DNA of 64,000 nucleotides from Bordetella sp. LUAb4 (GCF_021325795.1 NZ_JAHPZX010000003.1:895742-959741), one strand, 5' to 3'; counted from the stretch's first letter, positions 8,246-16,736 are shown. Notes: generated by a model not told the origin, from the letters alone. Made by a program: numbers and translations.

Positions 8246-9685
8246 TCATGTTGACGTGGCAGTCAGCCACGCCGCCGGATGCGCCCCATTGGGCGCGGGC
8301 GGCAGTGCCCAATGCGCCCTGGTGTGGGAGAACTGTGCCACCGGAGGCAACTGCCGCAGTACGCCATAGGCCGATGTACGGGTCTCCAACAGCGGCGTCA
8401 GCCCCTCGGAAAAGTGGCGGCGGTCCGCGCGTGGCGTGAAGCCGGGTTCCAGGCCCAGGCTCTGCACCCACATCGAGGTCCGCGTCAGCGACACCTTGAC
8501 GTGATAACTGCCTCCTTCGGTGGCTCGGCGCAGCAAAGCCTGCATGACGCCCGCCGCGCCCAGGTAGCCGGTCAGGTAGTCATTCAGCAGATACGTCGGC
8601 ACGACCCGTGGCTTGCCGCCGGCCACACCTTCATCGATGGCGATACCGGAGACCGTCTGGCCCAATTGCTCGAAGCCGCCGCGCTCGGCCCAGGGGCCGC
8701 TGTCGCCGTAGGCGCTGACGCTGACATAGATGACCCCGGGGCGCACGGCGGCGGCGTCTTCGGCGCCCAGGCCGCGGCGGGCCAGGCTGGCGGAACGCCA
8801 GGACTGCACCACCACGTCCGCGCCGCTGATCAACTCGCGTGCGCGCTGTTGGTCCACATCATCGGTCAGGTCCAGGAAGGCGGACTGCTTGCCGATATTG
8901 GTGTCTATCGTCTGGCGGAAGGGATCCTGGTTCATCGGCGGCGTGATGCGCAGCACTTCGGCGCCGTGCTCGGCCAGCGAACGCGCGACGACGGGGCCGG
9001 CGATCACGTGCCCCAAATCAAGCACGCGCAACCCCGCCAGCGGCCGCGCGCCGGGCCGCGGCGCTTCAGGCTGGCTGTCGGCGATCTTGGTGATTTCGAT
9101 GACCGGCAGTTGTCCCAGCAGCACTCCTTGCGGATGGTGCCGCCATGCTTCGGTGCTGCGTGCGTAGACGCCGGGCAGGCGCTTTTCCGCGAAGGCGGTT
9201 TCCAGGTCGTCGCCCGTCCAGCGGCCGATGGCGCGGCTTAGCGCCGTGGGCGTGTTGGCGCAATCGAGCAATTCCAGCACGCCGTCGCGCAGATGGGGGT
9301 AAGAGCCGATGGGAAAGAACCAGCGCTGGTCGGCGGTGCGATAGAAGTCGGCCTTCAATTCCGTCAGCAGGGACAGCGCCGGCAAGTTGTAGCCGTTCTG
9401 GGTCTGGAAATGGCCAGGATTGAGCGAAGCCGCCGCCTGCATCCAGTCGATGGCAATGGTCTGGTGTTGGCCCGTGGCCAGGTGCCACCATTTTTCCACG
9501 GTCAGCGCGTAGGCACCGATCGCCGCGGCGGCCGACAGCGTCAGCGCGTGCGGCGTGTCGAAGGCCGGCGCGGCGCCATGGAAGCGTAGCCGTTCAGCGG
9601 GCGCGCCCTCCCACGGCAACCGCGCGCCGAGCAGATCCGTGATGGCCTGGCAGGCACGGTCGGACAGGGTAGGGGAGGCTGGCAT
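8246..9685 (-). CDS. Double-length CaiB/BaiF (family III) CoA-transferase
   Basis: A protein of 479 residues, longer than the usual roughly 400 of this family. The normal N-terminal family motif appears only in the middle, about residue 215 onward ('LAGLRVLDLGHVIAGPVVARSLAEHGAEVLRI'). The first 200 residues resemble a degenerate C-terminal CaiB domain ('GYNLPALSLLTELKADFYRTADQRWFFPIG'), so the chain looks like a partial fused or permuted dimer. Family III enzymes move CoA from a donor thioester to a carboxylic acid. GGAG lies 8 nt before ATG 9685. It heads the minus-strand unit with the Bug and SDR genes and is divergent from a LysR gene, its likely regulator. Confidence 0.83.
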   Translation of the reverse strand: MPASPTLSDRACQAITDLLGARLPWEGAPAERLRFHGAAPAFDTPHALTLSAAAAIGAYALTVEKWWHLATGQHQTIAIDWMQAAASLNPGHFQTQNGYNLPALSLLTELKADFYRTADQRWFFPIGSYPHLRDGVLELLDCANTPTALSRAIGRWTGDDLETAFAEKRLPGVYARSTEAWRHHPQGVLLGQLPVIEITKIADSQPEAPRPGARPLAGLRVLDLGHVIAGPVVARSLAEHGAEVLRITPPMNQDPFRQTIDTNIGKQSAFLDLTDDVDQQRARELISGADVVVQSWRSASLARRGLGAEDAAAVRPGVIYVSVSAYGDSGPWAERGGFEQLGQTVSGIAIDEGVAGGKPRVVPTYLLNDYLTGYLGAAGVMQALLRRATEGGSYHVKVSLTRTSMWVQSLGLEPGFTPRADRRHFSEGLTPLLETRTSAYGVLRQLPPVAQFSHTRAHWALPPAPNGAHPAAWLTATST

Positions 9686-9790
9686 GACGGGGTCTCCATC
9701 TTTCTTCGAATACGGGAAAGGCAGTCTATAAAGGGCAGAAAAACCCGTCCAACATATAATTCATGGGTCTGTGAGATAGGATGCATCTTA

Positions 9791-10702
9791 ATGATCAACA
9801 GCCGCCTGCTGCGCCAGTTCATCGCGGTGGCCGAGGAACTGCACTACGGCCGTGCCGCCGTGCGTGCCGGCATCGCGCAATCGCCACTCAGCCAGGCCAT
9901 CCAGAAACTGGAGGCCCTCATCGGCACGCCGCTGTTCGTGCGCAACAAGCGCTCGGTGGCGCTGACGCCGGCCGGCACCGTATTCCTGGAAGAGGCCTAT
10001 CAATGGCTGCGCTACGAAGAGGTGGCCATTCAGCGTACGTTGGCGGCCAGCGGCGGCGAAACCGGGCAGTTGGCCATCGGCTTCATCGGTAGTGTGGGCT
10101 ACGGCTTCATGCCCGAGTTGATCAACCGTTTTCGGCAGCAGTATCCGCAGGTAAGGCTGCGCGTCGTCGAGATGACGACCAAGGATCAACTGGAACAGAT
10201 CCAGGGACGCGCACTGGATGTCGGCATGTTGCGCACCCCGCTGCCGGCCGGCGCGCCGCAAATCCAGACCCGTTTCTACAAGCGCGACGCGCTGGTGGTG
10301 GCTTTGCCCAAGGGACATGCGCTGGCGGACCGCAAGCGCATCGACCTGCGGCAATTGGCGGGGGAATCCTTCGTGGCCTTCTCGAAGGAGAAGGTGCCCG
10401 CGGCGCACGCGCAGCTGATTTCGGTATGCGCCGCGGCCGGCTTTTATCCGAACATCGAACAGGAGTGTTCGCAGGTGGCCAGCGTGATCTGCCTGATCGC
10501 GGCGGGCTTGTCGGTGGCGCTGGTATCGGGCAACCTGACTTCGCTGATCCACCCGAAGGTGTGCTACGTGCCCATCTCGAATCGCACCCCCTATCTGGAC
10601 CAGGAAGTGTCGTTGGCCTGGCGCCGCAACGACGCCAACCCGGCATTGCTTTCACTGCTGGAAGTGGCGCGCACCTTGGAGACCGCGCCGGCCAAGCGGT
10701 GA
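9791..10702 (+). CDS. LysR-family transcriptional regulator
   Basis: A regulator of 303 residues. The N-terminal helix-turn-helix reads 'LLRQFIAVAEELHYGRAAVRAGIAQSPLSQAIQKLEALIG', typical of the CbbR/BenM-like branch, and the effector domain follows from about residue 90. It is divergent from the CoA-transferase/Bug/SDR unit across a 105-bp AT-richer gap, which points to local control. No clean operator palindrome was recognised in that gap. Confidence 0.9.
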   Translation: MINSRLLRQFIAVAEELHYGRAAVRAGIAQSPLSQAIQKLEALIGTPLFVRNKRSVALTPAGTVFLEEAYQWLRYEEVAIQRTLAASGGETGQLAIGFIGSVGYGFMPELINRFRQQYPQVRLRVVEMTTKDQLEQIQGRALDVGMLRTPLPAGAPQIQTRFYKRDALVVALPKGHALADRKRIDLRQLAGESFVAFSKEKVPAAHAQLISVCAAAGFYPNIEQECSQVASVICLIAAGLSVALVSGNLTSLIHPKVCYVPISNRTPYLDQEVSLAWRRNDANPALLSLLEVARTLETAPAKR

Positions 10703-10789
10703 GGGCAGGCGCGAGTTGGCCCGTGCCCTCGACGGGTCTTGCCCCTTCACGCCCTGGGTAAGGCCAGTTGGTGAGCGAGCGCGGGCGGA

Positions 10790-11092
10790 CTACTCGTACT
10801 GGTTCCGATACGTGCCAGGCGGCTTGCTGCGGGAGATCTCGAATAGCTCGGCCTCGGCGGAACCCGGATTGGCGCCGGCCGGATCATGCCAGCCGTGGAT
10901 CACGGTGATGGTGCCTTCCGCCTCGGTCTCCAGCTCATATTGCCAATAGGCGGTTTTCCATTTGCTGGCGACTTCCTTCATGCCCAGGGCTTCGGCGACA
11001 TCCACCACGGCGGTGTCCTTCCTGGCCAAACAGGCGCGGTCGATGGCGGCGACCAACTGGTCGTAGGCGGATTCAGGCGTTGAGGTTTGCAT
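10790..11092 (-). CDS. Small conserved-looking hypothetical protein
   Basis: This encodes 100 residues without signal peptide or membrane helix, and it is acidic overall. The N-terminal part is predicted helical ('YDQLVAAIDRACLARKDTAVVDVAEALGMKEVASKWKTAYW') and the C-terminal half looks like beta strands ('YELETEAEGTITVIHGW'). I do not recognise the family. Codon use matches its neighbours, and it is convergent with the LysR gene and divergent from the sigma factor gene. Confidence 0.6.
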   Translation of the reverse strand: MQTSTPESAYDQLVAAIDRACLARKDTAVVDVAEALGMKEVASKWKTAYWQYELETEAEGTITVIHGWHDPAGANPGSAEAELFEISRSKPPGTYRNQYE

Positions 11093-11216
11093 GCGATGTC
11101 GTCCTTGGCTGATTGCAGTGTTGCGGGGATCGTCGTTGATGGTAGCGCGCGGCGGCTTGTGTCGGAGAACAACACTTCAGCGGCGGTTCAGGCTCCAAAA
11201 TTTGATGTTTCGATAC

Positions 11217-11248
11217 AAATAAGAATAAGATCCGTTCTCATTAGTAAA
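11217..11248. promoter_or_regulatory. AT-rich Fur-box-like element upstream of ECF sigma gene
   Basis: The stretch around 11217-11246 contains 'AATAAGAATAAGATC' followed by 'GTTCTCATTAGTA'. This is an imperfect dyad resembling the Fur consensus (GATAAT..ATTATC half sites) and sits 17-48 bp before the sigma factor start. FecI-type genes are usually iron-repressed through Fur, so this is a reasonable assignment by sequence only. Confidence 0.45.
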
Positions 11249-11264
11249 ATTTGACCGCCGTACC

Positions 11265-11792
11265 ATGTTGCCGCCATACGCCGCGCGGGATGCTGTCAGC
11301 CCCGCCGACCATCAAAGCTTCACCACGCTCTATCGCAGTCATCACGCCTGGTTGACCGGATGGTTGAGGTCGCGCGTAGGCTGCCAGAACGATGCGGCCG
11401 ATCTGGCGCAGGACACTTTCATACGGGTGCTGCAGTCCAGCGTGGCGGCCAGCATACGGGAACCGCGAACCTATCTCGCTACCGTCGCGCGCGGCCTGGT
11501 CATCGATCTGTGGCGCCGCCGCGCGCTGGAGCAGGCCTATCTGCAGGTGCTGGAAAGCTTGCCCCCGGCGCATCAGCCTTCCCTGGAGGCGCAGGCGTTG
11601 GTCAAGGAACGTCTGATCAAGCTGGACAAGATGCTGGATGGCCTGGGCAGCAAGGTGAAGCAAGCTTTTCTGATGGCCATGCTCGATGGGGCGGGCTACG
11701 CCGTCATCGCGCAACGCCTGGGTGTTTCGGTGCGCACTGTCGGTGACTATATGGCGAAGGCCATGGCGCGTTGCTGCCTACTGATGGATTGA
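11265..11792 (+). CDS. FecI-type ECF sigma factor
   Basis: A 175-residue ECF sigma-70 protein. Region 2 spans about residues 18-85 ('FTTLYRSHHAWLTGWLRSRVGCQNDAADLAQDTFIRVL', then 'PRTYLATVARGLVIDLWRRR'). Region 4 spans about 120-172 ('LDGLGSKVKQAFLMAMLDGAGYAVIAQRLGVSVRTVGDYMAKAM'). It is immediately followed by a FecR-like anti-sigma gene and a TonB receptor with a signalling domain, the standard cell-surface signalling triad. It should direct transcription of the receptor gene when the siderophore is sensed. Confidence 0.92.
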   Translation: MLPPYAARDAVSPADHQSFTTLYRSHHAWLTGWLRSRVGCQNDAADLAQDTFIRVLQSSVAASIREPRTYLATVARGLVIDLWRRRALEQAYLQVLESLPPAHQPSLEAQALVKERLIKLDKMLDGLGSKVKQAFLMAMLDGAGYAVIAQRLGVSVRTVGDYMAKAMARCCLLMD

Positions 11793-11800
11793 GGCGCGCC

Positions 11801-12853
11801 ATGAATGCCGAGGAAACCCTGTCCGCGCGGCAGCGCGAGGCGACCCAGGAGGCGGCTCGCTGGTTCTCGCGTCTGATGGCCGTGGACGCGCAAGAGGCCG
11901 CGCACGGCGCGGTGCATGACGCGTGGCGCCAGTGGTTCGCCCGCTGTCCGGAAAATCAATGGGCCTGGCGCAAGGTGGAAGCGGTGCGGCACTGCTTCGC
12001 CGACGTTCCACGCGAGATCGCCGCGCCCACCTTGCAGCGCATGAACGCGCAGCGGCGCCGGGTCCTGCGCCTGGCCTTGATGGGGACGGCAGCCGTGCCT
12101 TTGGGCATGCTGTTGGCGGATGTGCCGTCGGAATGGCGGGCCTGGAACGCGCAATACAGGACGGCAGTGGGGCAGATATCCCGCGTGCCGATCGGCGGTG
12201 GCGTGCTTGCCGTGCTCGATACACATAGCGCGGCGGATGTGGTGTCTTCCCGGAATGAGGACCGCATCGTCCTGCGCAGTGGCCGCGTCTACGTCAAGGT
12301 GGCGGATGTCATGGCAACGGATGCCAGGGCGCCGGATGCCAGGGCAACGGATGCCGGGGCGCAAGGGGCAACGGCTACGTCGCCCCGGCCGCTCATTGTG
12401 CAGACTGACCAAGGGCTGGTGTACGCCGAGGCTGCAGAGTTCACGGTCGGTATCCAGGGGAACCACAGCAGGGTGCGGGTCAATCAAGCCGCGGTGCGGG
12501 TGGTTCCTTGTGCGCCCGGCGCGGCAGCGCGATTCGTCCGGGCCGGCGAATGCGCGGACTTCTCTGATACCGAGGTCGGGGCTTTGCAGCACAGGCCGTC
12601 GAAAGTCTTCGCCGCCTGGCATACGGGATCGATGATGGCGGTGAATCTGCCGCTTGGCGATTTCGTGAGGAAGCTGCGGGCTTACCGGCCGGGGCTGTTG
12701 TTCGTGGATGATGCTTTGGCCGCGCTGCCGGTGTCGGGGACCTTTCCCCTGTCACGGACGGATCTGGCACTGGATGCGCTGGAGAACAGCTATCCCGTGC
12801 GGATCCGGCGCTTGACGCAGTATGTGACCTGGATCGAGGCGCGCGAGGCATAG
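11801..12853 (+). CDS. FecR-family anti-sigma/sigma regulator
   Basis: A 350-residue inner-membrane sensor partner of the ECF sigma factor. The N-terminal cytoplasmic DUF4880-like part (about residues 10-60, 'EAARWFSRLMA') precedes one membrane span near residues 90-115 ('VLRLALMGTAAVPLGMLLA'). A periplasmic FecR domain follows ('YRTAVGQISRVPIGGGVLAVLDTHSAADV'), then a C-terminal STN-like part ending 'YPVRIRRLTQYVTWIEAREA'. A 3x15-bp in-frame repeat (12314-12358) adds Asp-Ala-Arg-rich pentapeptides inside the periplasmic domain. ATG 11801 lies 8 nt after the sigma stop; an earlier TTG at 11771 was not preferred. Confidence 0.88.
   Translation: MNAEETLSARQREATQEAARWFSRLMAVDAQEAAHGAVHDAWRQWFARCPENQWAWRKVEAVRHCFADVPREIAAPTLQRMNAQRRRVLRLALMGTAAVPLGMLLADVPSEWRAWNAQYRTAVGQISRVPIGGGVLAVLDTHSAADVVSSRNEDRIVLRSGRVYVKVADVMATDARAPDARATDAGAQGATATSPRPLIVQTDQGLVYAEAAEFTVGIQGNHSRVRVNQAAVRVVPCAPGAAARFVRAGECADFSDTEVGALQHRPSKVFAAWHTGSMMAVNLPLGDFVRKLRAYRPGLLFVDDALAALPVSGTFPLSRTDLALDALENSYPVRIRRLTQYVTWIEAREA
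12314..12358 (+). repeat. 3 x 15-bp in-frame tandem repeat inside fecR-like gene
   Basis: Three 15-bp units (12314-12328, 12329-12343, 12344-12358) differ at only a few bases and encode ATDAR/APDAR/ATDAG. The length is a multiple of three, so changes in copy number would keep the frame. Confidence 0.85.
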
Positions 12854-12860
12854 GGTGTGG

Positions 12861-13017
12861 GTTGCCGAGGGGCTGCGCCCCTTCAACCCCAGCATGGGGA
12901 GCGTTGAGGAGGCTATGCCGCTCGACCCCAGCACGGGGAGCGTTGAGGAGGCTATGCCCCTCGACCCCAGCATGGGGAGTGTTGAGGGGGGCTGCGCCCC
13001 TCGACCTCAGCACGGCG
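12861..13017. repeat. 39-bp tandem repeat array, four units
   Basis: The 294-bp gap between the FecR-like and receptor genes contains four head-to-tail units at 12861-12899, 12900-12938, 12939-12977 and 12978-13017; the last has one extra G. A degenerate partial copy follows. The shared core is 'GTTGAGG' ... 'CTCGACCCCAGCA' ... 'GGGG'. Units 1 and 4 contain the short palindrome GGGGCTGCGCCCC, which could form a GC hairpin; units 2 and 3 have changed it to GGCTATGCC. A 75-codon frame from GTG 12855 passes through the array but shows no independent sign of being a gene. Confidence 0.85.
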
Positions 13018-13147
13018 CGGTGTTGAAAGGGGGGCGGGGGCGGGCCAAGGGGGCGGGCTTTTTCTTCGCGGTTACAAATTAATCTGCCGATTTCCTGCCG
13101 CTCGTTCGGCTTACGTCCGAAAGCCATTACATCTGTTCGGACTCGAT

Positions 13148-15724
13148 ATGCCTCAACGCGCAGTTTCTCTTTCCCGGAAAGTCTCCCGTCCTTCACCCTT
13201 CACCCCTAAACACCTGGCGCTCATCTTCGGCGCTGCCTGGTCGCTGCAATGCGCGCCCGGGTTGGCTCAATCCTTGGCACAAGCGGCGCCCGCCAACGCC
13301 AACGCCAACGCCAACGCCAACGCCAACGCCAACGCCAACGCCAACGCCAACGCCAATACGCTGGCTGCCCCAACGACGCAACAATACGGCATCGCGGCAG
13401 GCCCCCTGGCCGATGTCGTCAACCAATTCGCCAGCCAGGCCGGCATCGCGTTGACCTTCGACGCGGACGCGCTGCAAGGCGCCACGTCGCCCGGGGTGCA
13501 GGGCAGCTATACCGTGGACGGCGGCTTGCGCCAGGCCCTGGCAGGCAGCCGTTGGCAAGCGCGCCGCATGAGCAATGGCGCTTATGTCCTGGAACCGGCA
13601 CCGGTACCGCCCAGCGCCGCGGCCGCCGGCACGGACGTCACGCTCGCCGCCGTCAGCGTGACAGGCCGGGCGGACCCCGCGTCGACCGAAGGATCGGGCA
13701 ACTACGGAGGTTCCACCACGACGATATTCAAGGGTGCGCAATCGGTACGCGAGACGCCTCAGCCGGTGACCATCGTCTCGCGCCAGATGCTGGACGACCG
13801 CATGCTGCCGGACATGCACGACGTGCTGCAGAACGTGCCGGGGGTGACAGTCGACTATACCGACAGCGAGCGCGTGACCTACTACTCGCGCGGCTATCAG
13901 ATCGACTCTCTTCAGGTCGACGGCATCAATATGTACCAGAGCGGATCGGCCTTCGTGCAACCAGATACCGCCGTCCTCGACCGCATCGAAATCCTGCGTG
14001 GTTCATCGGGCATTCTGCGCGGTTCGGGCAACCCTTCCGCCACAATCAACCTGGTGCGCAAGCTGCCCACCCACGATTTCCAGGCCAGCGCGTCGGCCTC
14101 GGTAGGGTCCTGGGAGCGCCGCCGCTATACCGCGGATATCTCAGGCTCCTTCAATGACAGCCAGACCTTGCGCGGCCGCATTGTCGCGGTAAGCGACGAC
14201 AAGGCGTTCTTCCAGGACGCGCGTGACGAGAAGCGCCGGGTTCTCTACGCCGTGCTGCAGGCCGACATTACCGATCGAACCACCGTCACCGCGTCGTTCG
14301 AACATACGGAGTTGAAGGCCACCGGCGCCTGGGGCGGTCTGCCGCGCAATTTCGACGGCACGTCGTTGGGCCTGGGCCGCAGCACCTATCTCGGCAGCAA
14401 CTGGAACCAGTGGAATCGCTGGAACGAGCAGGCTCTGCTCAGCGTCGAACATCGCTTCGACAATGAATGGCAGCTCAAGGCCACGGCCATGAACACGCGC
14501 TTCCGTTACTTCGATGGCGGCTTCAAGCAGACCTACATCTCGCGCGCCAGCAAGACCGATCCCTACCTGTTCAACGTGGCCACGTCGAACTATCCGGAGA
14601 GCGCAAGCGACCAGAATGCCTTCGCGTTGACCGCCAACGGTCCCTTCGAAGCCTTGGGCCGCAAGCACCATCTGACCGTCGGCGCGGAAAGCAGCTACGT
14701 GCGCACCACGGCGTCGAGCGGCTTCGCCAGCTACGGCTCCTTGAAAAACGTCGACATCCGCGATTGGGATCCCTATAGCACCTACCCCGAGCCCACCAGC
14801 TACGCGGGCGGCAGCTACTACGAGGCCACCAACAACATCGTCAAGCAGCAGGCGCTGTACGCGCTGGGCCGTTTCTCGGTGACCGATCCGCTGACCTTGA
14901 TGCTGGGCGCGCGCGCCACGTGGTACGACTATCAAGTCTTGCAGGGCACGGCCAAGTACCGCGTCAATCATGAGATCACGCCCTACGGCGGCGCGGTCTA
15001 TGACCTGAACGACAACTTCAGCCTGTACGGCAGCTATAGCCAGATCTTCCAGCCGCAGCAGGCCTATGACAGCGGTGGCAATCTGCTGGACCCCATCCGT
15101 GGCGACGACTACGAAGCCGGCATCAAGGGCGAGTTCTTCGGCGGCGCCCTGAACACCGCGCTGTCCTTGTTCCAGATCACCAACAAGGGCAAGGCGATGG
15201 ACGACGCCAGCAGCCCGAATCCTTGCCTGCCCAACTACCCCACGGGTTATTGCAAGGTGGACGGCGGCAAGACGCGCAGCCGCGGTTGGGAATTGGAAGC
15301 CACCGGCGAGTTGACGCCGAACTGGCAGATCATGGCCGGCTACACCAACACGCACACCAAGTACCTGAAGGATTCCACGGCCAGCAACGAAGGGCTGCCG
15401 ATACGCTCGCTGGATCCGCGCCACCTGGTGCGCATCTTTACCACCTACCGTCTGCCGGGTGCCTTGCACGGCCTGACCATCGGCGGCGGCGTTCAGGCGC
15501 AAAGCAGCATCTATGCGACGGGCGGCGGTGTCACGGCCAAGCAGGGCGGCTACGCCATCTACAACGCCATGGCCGCGTACGACATCAACAAGAACGTGCG
15601 CGTGCAGCTGAACGTGAACAACCTCTTCGACAAGGTCTATTACAAGAAGGTCGACGCCACGGGCATCAGCAACTACTACGGCGATCCGCGCAACGCCATG
15701 CTGACCTTGTCCGTGCGGATGTAG
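13148..15724 (+). CDS. TonB-dependent siderophore receptor with signalling (STN) domain
   Basis: An outer-membrane ferric-siderophore receptor of 858 residues, FecA/FpvA-like. The order is: a signal peptide of about 45 residues; an (Ala-Asn)11 stretch at residues 49-70; an STN signalling domain at about 76-150 ('YGIAAGPLADVVNQFASQAGIALTF'); a TonB-box-like 'VTLAAVSVTGRA'; the plug ('VRETPQPVTIVSRQMLDDRML', 'RIEILRGSSGILRGSGNPSATINLVRK'); then the beta barrel. The STN domain and the upstream sigma/FecR pair show transcriptional feedback. The final residue is Met rather than the usual aromatic. The 3' end overlaps the convergent mug gene by 49 bp. The ferric ligand cannot be named. Confidence 0.93.
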   Translation: MPQRAVSLSRKVSRPSPFTPKHLALIFGAAWSLQCAPGLAQSLAQAAPANANANANANANANANANANANTLAAPTTQQYGIAAGPLADVVNQFASQAGIALTFDADALQGATSPGVQGSYTVDGGLRQALAGSRWQARRMSNGAYVLEPAPVPPSAAAAGTDVTLAAVSVTGRADPASTEGSGNYGGSTTTIFKGAQSVRETPQPVTIVSRQMLDDRMLPDMHDVLQNVPGVTVDYTDSERVTYYSRGYQIDSLQVDGINMYQSGSAFVQPDTAVLDRIEILRGSSGILRGSGNPSATINLVRKLPTHDFQASASASVGSWERRRYTADISGSFNDSQTLRGRIVAVSDDKAFFQDARDEKRRVLYAVLQADITDRTTVTASFEHTELKATGAWGGLPRNFDGTSLGLGRSTYLGSNWNQWNRWNEQALLSVEHRFDNEWQLKATAMNTRFRYFDGGFKQTYISRASKTDPYLFNVATSNYPESASDQNAFALTANGPFEALGRKHHLTVGAESSYVRTTASSGFASYGSLKNVDIRDWDPYSTYPEPTSYAGGSYYEATNNIVKQQALYALGRFSVTDPLTLMLGARATWYDYQVLQGTAKYRVNHEITPYGGAVYDLNDNFSLYGSYSQIFQPQQAYDSGGNLLDPIRGDDYEAGIKGEFFGGALNTALSLFQITNKGKAMDDASSPNPCLPNYPTGYCKVDGGKTRSRGWELEATGELTPNWQIMAGYTNTHTKYLKDSTASNEGLPIRSLDPRHLVRIFTTYRLPGALHGLTIGGGVQAQSSIYATGGGVTAKQGGYAIYNAMAAYDINKNVRVQLNVNNLFDKVYYKKVDATGISNYYGDPRNAMLTLSVRM
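13292..13357 (+). repeat. (GCCAAC)10 + GCCAAT hexanucleotide repeat coding (Ala-Asn)11
   Basis: Ten perfect GCCAAC units fill 13292-13351, and an eleventh differs in the last base. The repeat lies between the signal peptide and the STN domain. Copy changes alter linker length without frameshift. Confidence 0.95.
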
Positions 15725-16224
15725 CACGCCAGCGCGCGATAGGCCTCGACCAGCGCATCCTGGCTGAACGCGCGATTCAGCCCGCTGGGGTTGGGCAACA
15801 GCCACACTTTCGCACCGCCGAACGTCGTGGCCTGCTCGCCCCATTCAAGCTGCCGCTGGGCGGTCATCGCGGCGTAGGCGGTCTTGCCCAGGAAGGCGAT
15901 GTAGGCGGGACGGAAATGCTCGATCTTGCGAGCCAGGGCCGTCGCGGCGGCGCGGAATTCCTGCGGCGCCAGCTCGGCCGCGCTTGCCGTCGGCCGGCCG
16001 ACGACCGCGGTCGATCCGCAGCCGTAGTCGAGCAGGCGGCGATCTTCGTCGGGGCGCAGTTGCACGGGCGTGAAGCCGGCCAGATGCAGGGTGCGCCAGA
16101 AGCGGTTGCCCTTGCCATCGAAGTGATGGCCGTTGAGCGCGGCGCGCATGCCCGGATTGATGCCGCAGAACACGACCGACAGGTTTTCCGACAGCAGATC
16201 GGGCAGCGGCTGGACCGATGTCAT
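15676..16224 (-). CDS. mug: Mismatch-specific (G/U, G/T) DNA glycosylase, Mug/TDG family
   Basis: A 182-residue base-excision-repair enzyme that removes uracil or thymine mispaired with guanine. The active-site motif 'FCGINPGMRAA' (with the Asn that positions catalytic water) is near residues 19-29, 'NRFWRTLHLAGF' follows, and the second motif is 'WLLPNPSGLNR' near residue 145. Length and order match E. coli Mug. It reads into the 3' end of the TonB receptor gene, so its last 16 codons and stop lie inside the receptor frame on the other strand. Confidence 0.9.
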   Translation of the reverse strand: MTSVQPLPDLLSENLSVVFCGINPGMRAALNGHHFDGKGNRFWRTLHLAGFTPVQLRPDEDRRLLDYGCGSTAVVGRPTASAAELAPQEFRAAATALARKIEHFRPAYIAFLGKTAYAAMTAQRQLEWGEQATTFGGAKVWLLPNPSGLNRAFSQDALVEAYRALACYIRTDKVSMALRGSP

Positions 16225-16236
16225 CGCAGACTGCCG

Positions 16237-16578
16237 TCAGCCGGCGGGGATGACTTCGATGCGCAGGGCTGCGCCACCGGCGGCGATGGTGATGAGACGG
16301 TCGACGTTCGGATGGGAGCCAGGGTGCCGGCGCGCGTCTTCCGTGACTTCGGCGAACACGGCGAGTCCATGTTCCGCCGCCTTGGCGTCCAGCTTGCCGA
16401 AGGCTTGCGCCAGATACTGATAAATCGCCAGCGACCCCAGCTTGCCGGGTTGATGCGGAATGTCCGCCACCACGGCGCCCTTGCCGTCGACGAGATCGAT
16501 ACGCTGGACTCCGTCGATGGACGGCAGCTTCTGCAGATTTTCCTTGAACACGGGGCCGGGCTGAATGATGGGAAGCAT
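16237..16578 (-). CDS. DUF2322 family protein
   Basis: A 113-residue soluble protein matching the DUF2322 pattern ('VFKENLQKLPSIDGVQRIDLVDGKGAVVADIPHQPGKLGSLAIYQYLA', later 'AEHGLAVFAEVTEDARRHPGSHPNVDRL'). The function is unknown. The next gene downstream on the same strand is mug, 12 bp away, so the two may be one transcript. Confidence 0.78.
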   Translation of the reverse strand: MLPIIQPGPVFKENLQKLPSIDGVQRIDLVDGKGAVVADIPHQPGKLGSLAIYQYLAQAFGKLDAKAAEHGLAVFAEVTEDARRHPGSHPNVDRLITIAAGGAALRIEVIPAG

Positions 16579-16736
16579 TGCGGATTTCCTGGTTTGCTGG
16601 GAATTTGCGATGTTAATCCGAGGCGGCTATTTCAGGCATGACCTCCATCACTCCCCTCTGGTTCAAGCGAGGCAAGCAGCGATGCGCGCTACTCGCATCG
16701 TCCCGATTAGAGCGGTATGCCCGGCAAATCTTTTAA

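Noticed and set aside
12861..13017. Possible CRISPR array
   Set aside because: The units are contiguous without unique spacers, and no cas genes are near.
12855..13082. 75-codon frame through the 39-bp repeats
   Set aside because: The apparent 13-residue repeat follows from the DNA period being a multiple of three. No ribosome site, and the last unit shifts phase.
14141..15844. 567-codon open frame on the minus strand
   Set aside because: It is a shadow of the TonB receptor barrel, with Val/Gly/Ala-rich sequence and no recognisable motif.
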